Positions 22,988 through 34,100 of a stretch of DNA of 64,000 nucleotides are shown piece by piece. The first letter of the stretch is position 1; each line of letters begins with the position of its first letter. The DNA is from Saposhnikovia divaricata (taxonomy: Eukaryota > Streptophyta > Magnoliopsida > Apiales > Apiaceae): contig CM071600.1 of the NCBI GenBank assembly GCA_036435485.1, positions 113,576,046 to 113,640,045 of the forward strand, in the 5' to 3' direction. Below the pieces are notes generated by a model. That model saw only the letters and a list, made by a program, of their open reading frames with translations, had not been told where the DNA came from and searched no databases. Both the position numbers and the translations under genes were made by a program.

Positions 22988-24272
22988 GAGCATCTCCAAG
23001 AATCTCTTAGTTCACTCCTAAATATATTATAAATTATTAGGCTCTTAGCAACTTAAGACATTGATTTGTGTGTCAACTCCAACAATGCTCCCTATAATTC
23101 TTCTTTATTTTATACTTTATTCAAATTTGAATTCCACTAGGACAAACATCCAAATTCAAATATGTACAAGTGACAATTTATCAAATATTCAAGTAGTAAC
23201 CGATTTGTAATATAATTTTATTAATTAAAATAATAATATTTTAAATTAACAAAACAAGATATTCATATAATAATTATTAATTTTATGTATCATTGGTGTA
23301 AAAAACGAGCCATTGGTAATTCCTATACATCATCAAACTAAATAAAAATGTAGTATCAGGTAAAAAAAAGTAGTTTATGTAGAAATGAAAAGTCTATGAA
23401 AGTTTAGTCAAGTATTTATTCTTATTCATGTAAATAGTGGAGGGAAAAAGAAAAATAAAAAGAAGGAAAGGGATATAAAAAAGAGGGAAAAGTTATGGAA
23501 GACTTGGAGGGAAATAATATTTTAATAATAAAATATAAGTTAAGAGTAGAGATGGCAACGGGTCGGGTCGGGTCGGGTCGGGTCGGGTCGGGTTTTTCAA
23601 TATCTAGATCCAGACCCGATTTTTTTGACAGGACCCGGATCCAACACGGACCCGAAAAATACCCGAAAACTAAGACCCGGACCCGGATCCAACGGATTTC
23701 GGATCGGATCGGATTTTACCCAAAACCCGAATGTTTGGATTTTACCCGAGATCCGAGACCCGAACCCGAATTACTAAAATATTATAATTAAAAGAAAATT
23801 TGATTATTTAACTATTAATTGTAAATATTAATAATAAAATGATATAATAAACAATAATTAGATTAAGTGAATGTAAATATTAATAATGAAATGATACAAT
23901 AATTAGTGAAATGTATGTAAATTATGTAATATGTATCATGGTTATAAAATTAAGTAAGATATTAATATATTTAATAATTCATTATATATATTTAATCCAA
24001 ACTCTTTCGGGTCCAAAAATAAGATCCAAATCCAAATCCAAATCCAAAAAATCAGGTTTAGGTAGACCCAAACGGATCAGATCGGGTATCCATCGGGTCG
24101 GGTATTTTTGCCATCCCTAGTTAAGAGCTACTAGTTGCTCTTAAAATAGAGGAGAGAGAAGAAGCTCTTAACTTTTTAAAGAGCCTCTAAGAGTCTCTTG
24201 GAGCTTGATTTTTATTCTCTCTCCTCATTTTTTGAGTTAAGAGCTTCAATAAAGAACCCCTTGGAGATGCTC
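22988..24272. mobile_element. PIF/Harbinger-like MITE with a nested hAT MITE
   Basis: The termini GAGCATCTCCAAG and, at the right, CTTGGAGATGCTC are inverted repeats flanked by TTA on both sides (22985-22987, 24273-24275). That is the trinucleotide duplication of PIF/Harbinger transposition. Subterminal DNA is rich in CTCTTA/TAAGAG. Removing the hAT element at 23547-24119 leaves about 700 bp. A half copy of the same family lies near 32715-32830. Confidence 0.65.
23547..24119. mobile_element. hAT-type MITE with GGGTC pentamer array
   Basis: The ends TAGAGATGGCAACGGG and TTTTTGCCATCCCTA are flanked by an exact 8-bp duplication GTTAAGAG (23539-23546, 24120-24127). Immediately inside the left end there are six to seven head-to-tail GGGTC pentamers. 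Scattered GGGTC/GACCC words follow at both ends. It has no coding capacity and lies inside the Harbinger-like MITE. Confidence 0.82.
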
Positions 24273-24525
24273 TTAGGCACTTTTTTTGTCGCCCTACTTA
24301 GAGATGCTCTTGACACTCCTTAGTCATTATGATTAATTCCTTGTTTAGTTAATTTGTCCATTGCACAATTTATTTATTATAAAATTAGTATAATATAATC
24401 CAAAGAATTATAATTTAAAGAGAATTTTAAATACCCCAAGTATAACTAATTATTATTAATATTATTTTACAGTACCAAGTCTTTCAATATACACCCCAAA
24501 AATTCTGACAAAAAAAAAAGAGTAG

Positions 24526-24703
24526 TGCTAGAGGTACCAAATTGGGTACCAAAATTTGTTACCAAATTACATGACACTAATTACTTGGCATTTTGAGATT
24601 TTTAATTGGATGGCCCTGGCGGGCCTATTACAATTATAACCAATCAAAATAATGCCATGTCATTTGGTAACAATATTTGATACCCAATTTGGTACCTCTA
24701 GCA
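24526..24703. mobile_element. Short palindromic MITE
   Basis: The 178-bp element has terminal inverted repeats TGCTAGAGGTACCAAATTGG and the matching reverse complement at the right end. It is flanked by A-runs. No clear target duplication can be read because the flanks are poly-A, so the superfamily is left open. Confidence 0.65.
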
Positions 24704-24849
24704 TTTTTCAAAAAAAAAATAAAAATACATCCCATAAAAAGAAGAGTTTGCATGATGGAAAGCAATAAAATCCATTTTGGATTACAAGCTGTTTTTGTTC
24801 AAATTCACATGTATATCATATAAAAAGTAACAGATCCAGAACTAGTTTA

Positions 24850-27800
24850 CTACTTGGCATCGGTGAAACTCAAACTATAGTCCCAAAGTTTCTTGGCCAA
24901 GTCAGAATCTCTAGCCAACATGCTTGGTTCCACTTTATTGTTGTCCACAAAATATTCTCCTGTAATCCCTTTAACTTTCGGGTTTAATGCCACATAACAT
25001 GTAGTTGAAGCTCCCTAAAACAAAAATATTTTCATCACATTGGGACTAAATTATGCAAGATCAAAATCGACAATGGAATTCAGAAACAAACCTGTTGTAT
25101 ATTTTTGGATGTGTATTTTGCAATTGTATTAATTAACCCTGCAGTCAAGGAATGAGCAGAAGTGTTAATACTGAAAAGAATACCATCATATTAACTTAAG
25201 AGTTACAGCTACTTAATTCTAGATATGCAATAGAATTCAAGCAACATAGCTCGGCGTGAAGTAAAAAGACTTAAATGCTTACAGTAACCAGGTCCACCAG
25301 TAGATGTAAAGATATTTGTGGCTATAAGTCCTGGATGAAGAGAGTTTGCAGTTATATCAACTCCCTCTTCCTGGTACAAGAGTACACAAAATGAGATGCA
25401 GTCATATTTTAAGTTGTAATAGTTATCAGACAATTTTAATGAACTAGTTTGGAGCTTTGAATAATGAAAAATTCACATCATGCTTAACTCGAAAACAAAA
25501 TATTTTGATATGTTCCACTATACTTCTATACTAGCATATAACCCGTGCGAAGCACGGTATGGTTTAAAAAAATTAAAATAAATAAATCTTTTTAATTATG
25601 TAGTTGTAAGGAATTCAACTGGAGGTGAAGCTAAAACAAAAAAAATAAAGTAAATAAACCTTGTATAATTATGTTTTTGTAAGGAATCGAACCCCGAATT
25701 AAGTGATAACCAAATTTGATATTTTGGTACTTTGATACTATTATGTACCATTAAAACATGGTTTTACAAATTAATAAAGAGTATAGATTTTGGTACTTTG
25801 GTACTATTATGTGCCATTAAAACATGGTTTTACACATTAATAAAGAGTATAGATTAAGAAAAAATAAAACATGTGCCAGCAAGCTATTAAAAGAATTTAA
25901 AAGGTTTCAGGTTAAGTAAAAGGAGCATAAACCTAATTTAGTTCTCTGTACGGCCGTCATCTATATACTATGTTATCAGGTTAATTAGATCAACAAATTT
26001 TTCCAAGTCAGGAAGTCCAATTCTCCAAATTGCTAAAACATTGGGAAAAATTTGGTAGGGATGAAACTTAACCTTCAACTGCCTTGCAAGCTCATTGGTG
26101 TGCAGGATGTTACAAAGCTTGGACTGCCCATATGCTGACTTCCCCATAGCAGAGCTGTTGTAACTGAAAAAAATGATAAAATACAAATGAAATAGTTGGT
26201 ATTATGTTAAATGGTTCTACTAGTGCTTGTTTATCAAGAATGAAGTGTTTAACTAGTTCAACATACTATTACTTGCATATCAGCCTGACATTTTTCGTGT
26301 TCCAATCAAGTCAAATCTATATTATATGTATGTAGACAAATTAATATCGTATTCAGTGAGCACAGAAAGTAAACCAAGGAAGACAATGTAGGATAGTTCG
26401 TCTTAATCGAAGAGTTTATAAGCAACCAACAAGATGTGCTTGCCGTGCATTATCTATGAAAAAAAAAGTAATACTCAGAAATGATATTTTGATGGGGAAG
26501 ATAGAAACTGATCACACCTTTTCTCATCATTGATCTTTTCAAAGCGTATTCCTTCTTTGTGAACACCATATCGATGCATGTCCGATGCTACGTTTATAAT
26601 CCTTCCTTCTGTTTGGGTTTCACGTGCTGTCTTTTTCATGGTCTCCAACAAAAGATTGGTTAAAAGAAATGGACCTGGAGAATTATATAAAGAAAGGTGA
26701 CATCAATCAAGAGAAAGAGATTCTCGCACCACGAAATCACAATATCAATAAGCAGCATTTTACATACCCAAATGGTTAACCGCAAATGTTTGTTCAATGT
26801 TGTCTTTTGAAACTGTGAATTTGGGAGGAGGCAATATACCTGCATTATTACTTTCAAAACCAAACAAGAACAATATATATTAAACAGTTATGGCTTTTGA
26901 ATTGCAATGTTTCATAATTAGTTGACAATATGGATAAGATATTTGTAATTTAACCTTAAGAACACCTTAAAGTAGCAGAGCATAATTCGAACAATATCAC
27001 ATTGTTAATTTACTCACATTAGGATGTTGAGAGGTAGACCACTTGAAATATATTCTGAAGCAAATTTCCTCACTGAATCTAGTGAATTGAGATCAATTTC
27101 AATGACATCAATTCTAGCATACGGGATCACTTGGAGCAAGTCGTCTTTCAGTTTTTTACCAGCATTAACATTTCTCACTCCCATAACAACATGAACATGG
27201 CGCAAGGCAAGAACTCGTGCAGTCTCTTTTCCGATACCATTTGTTGCTCCTGTGAATATTGGTAATAATGTGAGGCCTAACTTAGATACTATATATTCAC
27301 AAAAACATGCATATATATATATGATATATTGGTAGTGAAAAATAAGCGAAGGCCAATTCAAAAACATCTTTTTGTCAAACTTATCTTTATAACCTAAACC
27401 CTTTGACAAAATAAATAACCCCTATTGTATATATTTAGAAGATTAACAAATTGAATTCTATTGTAGGTTTAAGTAGGGATGGATACAAGGAATTCGACTA
27501 CTAAGGACACCTATGGATTTGAATGTGCTTCTATAGAGGTGAAAAGGGTTTTCCAAGAATAAATCGGAAGTCTGTAATACTTGTTAAAAGGTACTACATC
27601 AGACATAGATCACATAGCCTACAGAGGTGGTAGACTGAGTAGATGCATAAGTAAATTAAAAAACTGATCAGTTGGAAGTGATCACAACTGAACTACGATT
27701 CCTGAGACATACTTGTGGCATAGGGTTTACTACAACAGACTAGATATCATGTAGTACTGCATGGGTAATATATGCAATTTTGGTATATAATTTAAGAACT

Positions 27801-30800
27801 TAATTCCGTTTGTAAGTAATTTCACATTAGCATAAGCAGATGTTTCACGAAATAAACAAGAGGCTAAATAGATATGCTTACTCAAAAAAGGATAGTTCAA
27901 CATGGTACGAATGTGTAGTTTCAGCATTCACATAACAAACAAATTGCAATTGAAAGATGGCATAGCCAACAATGGTAGGTCTTGTCTCATAAGTTACAAA
28001 GACAAATACCATCAAACAACTATATTCAACGAAAACTAACTCGCGCCTTCGATACTGTAAATTCAAATGATAGTAATGTGGATTTACTACCTAAAGTGTA
28101 AAGATAGAGGTCTAGTTTATTATCAAGAATGGCTTTCATGCTCGACGTTTAGAGCATTTGCATCCATGACGGGGATTAATTCATCAATTCATGTATTGAA
28201 TTGATGAAGTTAATTACTGTTGTGCCCAAAATCCGCTTTGGGCTTGATTTAAGGCCCATTAAGGTTGTAGGCCCGAGATGTGTGGATATGAAGGAATAGG
28301 CTGGGTTAGGTATGGATACGTTGGCCCAATATGCCTTAGAGATATACTGATGGATGGAGAATATGGCATCTGATACAGGGTTCAGTCATGCAGGGGTTCA
28401 GGTGTTTGAACACCATGTGTGGGTACTGCTATATGAAAGCCTAACAGGGGTTCATGCAGGTGAAAGGCTTCTAGGCCGTGGAAGCCTGACAGGGGTTCAG
28501 GTGAAGGGCTTCTAGGTAGGGGTTCCACTCGTACCTCGACCGATTGCGGGAATTGGGCAAATAGCCTCCTAAATTGTAGGAGAACGGATATACATCAGCC
28601 TAACCGATTTCTGGATAACTCCTCAACTTCAGAAGCACGCCTTATCGCTTTGTAACAGTAAGGATTTACATGGTGGCAACGAGATAAATATGTCAGTTGG
28701 GAAGATAAATACAAGGCGTGTGATATATACACATATATGTGGATAATTACACAATATATACATGGTGTATACATACAGGAGGTTGTAAAGCGTAAAGCTG
28801 GGATTCTTGCAGCATCCTAAGGAAGCTAGGACTCTTCTTCATCAACAAAATAACAAACCGATTAGCATGGTCAGGAGGATAAGGCTTATCAAAGTACGTG
28901 ACTGAGCTATCAACAAGGAGTCCAAAACCCTAGAACTACATGAGACTTGATTCCTATAAATATAGGATATGTAGGCACTTTGCAAGAGTTGAATCTCACT
29001 TCTCTCTACAAGAATTATGTAGAAACACTTGAGATCCACAGGATCAAGAATATTACGAGAATCATGTTATAGAAAATATTCTGTACGTTGAACAAGAAGA
29101 TACTCAGATGAGTCCTAATGATGGATGGTCATAAAAAACCAGATATCTCGAATCAAGGGGATATGCTGGATTGCATGGTCACCAGGCCAAATTTAGAGAT
29201 TCTATTATCAGTTACCGAATCGGTAACAATTACTCATCACTATCAGAATAATAATCCTGAAAGTTTTATAAATTTCAGCAAGTGCTATATCAATAAGATA
29301 TTACTTCCCAGAGAATGGGGATTAAATCCCAATGCAGATAAGGCTATCAGAATAGCAGAAGGTAAATATATTTACTTTAACTACTGGGATTATATTCAAG
29401 CTTTCTCTGAAGTACTTAATAAGCCAATTCTAAATTGGTTTTATAACTGGTGGGAAAAACTTGGACCTTCTTTGGAAATATTACCCAAAAAAATTAAGGA
29501 TTTATACGATCCATGGTGATAATAATCCACTGGTTTTAAAGTGTTTAGCTGATAGATTAATTACTGGGCAATGTCCTTTCTTATTCTTTTCAAAATTTCA
29601 AATCCCATGGATCTAGAGATGGGCAATTTCAATCTCACAGGATGCATTAAATATTCCATTTCTACAAAGAAAATTCTTCTTTAAATGGTGGACTCGAATG
29701 AGCCCAGAAGGTATTCAAAAATAGCAGCCAATATCGGGACTGTTATTTTCTCTGAAAAGGGCAAGGCTTCAAAGGAGCGAAGTTCTCAGTAGCCATCTTT
29801 GGCAAATATGAAGGGCTATTTCCAGAAGAAATATCCCACAAAATCAAAAGAACAGATCATGGTTCGAGTTTTAGATTACATGAAGGGTCAATTCATCTCC
29901 AGCACGGACCTCAAAGGAGGAAGATGAATCGATGAAAACCACTTCATCTCAAGGATCTATGAATTCTAAAACTTTTAATTGTCTAGCAGGCGAATCTCAA
30001 GTCGATGATCCTACACCAGAAGATCCTACTCCAGAAGATATCCGGGATGCATTAATTCAGACAATTGCTCAACAATCTAGGAATCCTAGCACAGGAAATA
30101 CTCCGGGAAATTAATCGATGACTCCGTTAAAGCAGGCCTTTGGAAAATTGAAAAAGAAAGAAAAGAAGATAATAAGTCTCAATAATCAGACAAATGAAAA
30201 TTCTAAAATACAGGCAAGCATCCTTGATCGAGAGAAGAAATCGGACTACTCTACAAATTAAAACTGACTTTGAGACTTCAAAGTTCTTTACGCGGCGAGG
30301 GGTTGCGATCTTCAAAAGAGGAATGATGAGATTAATTCTTCTCAAGACAACCAATTTGAAGGGCTAAATCAAATCATTCAATTCATGGGGTCCGTAGAGG
30401 AAGTGAAGGAAGCAATAATGTTTTCTTTTTCAAAGCAATGTCTACTTTTTCAAAGTAAGAAGCATTAATGTTTGCTTTTAGTAAAGTATTTTGTTTGTTT
30501 GCTTAAAGTTTGTTGTTTGTATGTATTATTGATTGTGACGATGGGACCCGAAGAGCACCCGACATCAATAATGCTCTCTGTTGTAAAAGTTGTTTGTTTT
30601 TGATTATTGTAAAAGTTTTTTTTTTAACAGGTTATTGTAAAAGTTAGTTGGCAGTCCTTGAATTCGAGAGCCTTCCTCCTCTCTATATAAAGAGAGCTAT
30701 GTATCACTTGTGTGGTGTGCTTGAATAAGATCAAATTTTCTTTTATATCTCTCTGCATTACAAATACATTATATATATAGGCAAGTGATCAAATAGAAAC

Positions 30801-31108
30801 CAAAATTAAAATAGAAACTAGAAACTAATTTTAGCCATTAAATTAATTTAATCTAATGGCCTCGCTAAAGGCATCACACACAAATCCAATACACCCTCAC
30901 GTACACAATCCCACCTAATTTCCTCCGTTTTAAATTTGATTTTTCTAGTCAATCGGTGAGTTTTTTTTTGAAATTTGACTTCACTGTATTTTTCTCCATC
31001 TCCCAACGATCAGTTTGCATACCATATGTGCTATATTCCGACGCGATTAAGAAATTTTTTTATTTAATTTTTAGTTTCTAGCCTATGAGTGGTTTTTATT
31101 AGAGTAAG

Positions 31109-31160
<52 letters not shown>

Positions 31161-34100
31161 GAATTTAGGAAATATCACCAATTTAGGCGTTTTATGTTGT
31201 TTTTCAATTTGTCTGTGTTACAGAATCATCAACTCATTCATGTAGAGAAAATTGTTGAAAAGCATAGTATATTACTATGTGTAACATATTATTGCTTACT
31301 TGCGATTGATTGACATATTAACACCTTTTGTGAGTGGCTGCAGTTGGTTTTTCAGCAACAAAGTAATGAGAAAATTCTTGTTATTGTCATGATTAGTTGG
31401 ATGTTATGGAAGAGCAGAAATGAGCTTATATGGAATCAACGTAGTTTAGAGGCTTCTGAAGTGGTGAAATCAGCGTACTTGGTCCTTAACCAATGGAGAA
31501 GTGTTCAAGATCGGACTTTTGATCGTTTTCTGGGGTACATGTCTCAGAAGATGGTGACGAACACTGGCCGTCAAATAGTGTTAAGGTTAACTCCGATGCT
31601 GCCATTTTCGAGGAATCAAACTGTTACAGCTATGCTTTCGTAGTTCGTGATCATGAGGGCACATTGATTGAAGCTAGATCAAAATGCTTAAGAGGTAATC
31701 CTAGTGCAGATTTAGCTGAAGTAATGGGCATCCACGAAGCTCTAAGTTGGGTGAAAAATGGAAGCCATTGCAATGTTGTGATCGAGTCTGATTGCTTGCA
31801 GATTGTACAAGCCATTCGCAACTCCTTTATGTGCTATTCGTACCTAGGGAGAGTGGTGAAGGAATGTCGGGTTCTTCTAGCAAGTTTGAGTAACAAAAAC
31901 GTATCGTTTAGATTTGTAAAACGGTCTGCGAACAAAGTCGCTCACTATTTAGTGAGAAACAGTTGTTCTGTAGCTGATCGTGTTTGGAGGGTGGGAGATG
32001 TCCACCCCGATTTCCATTATGTTTTGTCGAATGATATGAGAGATTAATAAAATTCGACTACTTTCATGGAAAAAAAGAAAGAAAATAACAATAAAATTAA
32101 AAATAAATAGTATAAAAATTACTTAAAATCTAAATATATTATTAGAAATACTAGAGCTATTAACCTTTCGTTTGGTTATGGTAGCATTCAAAAAAAAATT
32201 TGTAAAACTCAATGAAAAATTATTTTACTTCCTAGTACATTTCAAAGGTATCCGTTCGATATTTATGTCTTTAAAAGTATTTTAAATAAGACCCCAAATT
32301 TATTAGTGGTGTATTTGAGATATGTCAAGTTATCAGTGGCCAATTTAATATTTAACTCTATATTATTAGTACTTATTAAATTATATCTAGTTTTTCTATT
32401 ATTTATTTGAGGCTTATCTAGGCATTGAGTCACTGACCAACCAACTACTGGACTTGAGATGTGCCAACTATTATTTATGAAGGGTTCCTCTCGAAGAGCA
32501 TCATCTGGAAGTGCATAATTTATTCTTGAAAATATTATAAACAATGTTGTTCTTAGGATGCTATTATATTTGTTAATGTCACGAACTCCATAAAAAAATT
32601 TATATTAGTTCTTTGTTTATATTTTATTCATATACCATATCCATTGTGATGACAAAGAGTCAAAACAATTGGAGCTAATGAATTTTTATATTAAAAAAAA
32701 ATATAAGTTAATAGTTATCTATGAGCTCTTAAAAAGAGAAGAGAAAAAATGCTCTTAAGTTTTTAAATAATTAACACTCTTTATTTTTCGATTTAAGAAT
32801 TTGTACAAAAAGCCTCCCGAAGATGCTCTTGGGGTCTTGACAGTGAAATCAAGGGTACAACATAACTTTTTCTTGTTACTTCTAGAACATTTTGGGCTTG
32901 TTAGCATAGGGGGTTAGAAAGGGCTGGGCGGGGATGGGAAATTTTATTTTTGCAAGGGTTGGGTTGTGTGGTGTTTATCGGAGGGTTGGAGGGGGTTCAA
33001 TTCTTATAACAAAACAGAATATTTCCAACGCCCCAAATCGGGGTGTTAGCTTCACTAATTTTTTCCCCAATTCATTCGGTCGCTCCCTCTCGCTGTTTCC
33101 GCTCCTCTTCCGCTCGTCGACGTGAACATCTCAAAGGTATCCTCTCTTTCCCCAATCTCTCTCTTGCCCTTCCTCTATCTCTCTCTCTCCCGCCCTCTCC
33201 TTCTATCTCTCTCTTTCTCTCTCCCAATCTCTCTCGCCCTCTCTCTCTCTCTCGCCCTCCCTTTCTCTCTCTCCCACTCTCTCTTGCCCCCCTCTCTCTC
33301 CCCTCTCTTTCTACCTCTCCCCTCTTTCTATATGTAGATTATGATGTGTATATAATTGATATTTGTTTATAGCTGATTGTTCATTTTGGTTTGTGAAAAA
33401 TGATATAATATGGTAGCAATTTGGAGTTTCTGTGACAGTCTTTAGACAAATCTGGATTTGTGTATTTGTATGAATCTTAGAAAATTATGAACAAGAAAAT
33501 ACCGTTTGAATCATGTTACAATTAAGATTATATTTGTGTTGCTATTGCTGGGAAATTAACATAGTTAATATAATTGTGAAATTGTCGTCTTAATATGTTG
33601 TCCAATGTTTATAGTGAGTTAATGTAACATTAAGAACAAGTACTTGTTTTATTGTTGTTAATGTAGATGGACAAAGAAGGTAGAAGGAAAAAGTTTAAGA
33701 AGATGGGAATTCATGCGTCGATACTAGTAGCATGTGCAATTGTGAATCGGCGAAGAAATGATATTATTAGCCGTTCTTTGACAGTTGATACCGAAAAAAT
33801 TTGAAGTGAAATTTTGACTCATTTGTTTTCGAATTCTCATTATTGTCGTAGTATAATAAGAATGAGTCATGGGACGTTTTTGGATTTGTGTAAAATGTTA
33901 ATTGAACATGGAGGTCTTCGACAAGTAATCAAATCTCTTTACTTTAAAATGGTGGTACAGAAGAACTATTACAACATAGAGATGAACACGAAGATACTCA
34001 AAGAGGAGAGGTTATTAGAGACTTTATAGCAGCCGAAATGTGGGCGAATGACTCTTTATAACTGGTGAGTTTTTATTGAGTTTATTGTTTAACTTTCTTG

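Noticed and set aside
33043..33372. Open frames through the Leu/Ser/Pro-rich CT tract
   Set aside because: They are produced by CT-rich low-complexity DNA; several frames are open at once and none has a domain.
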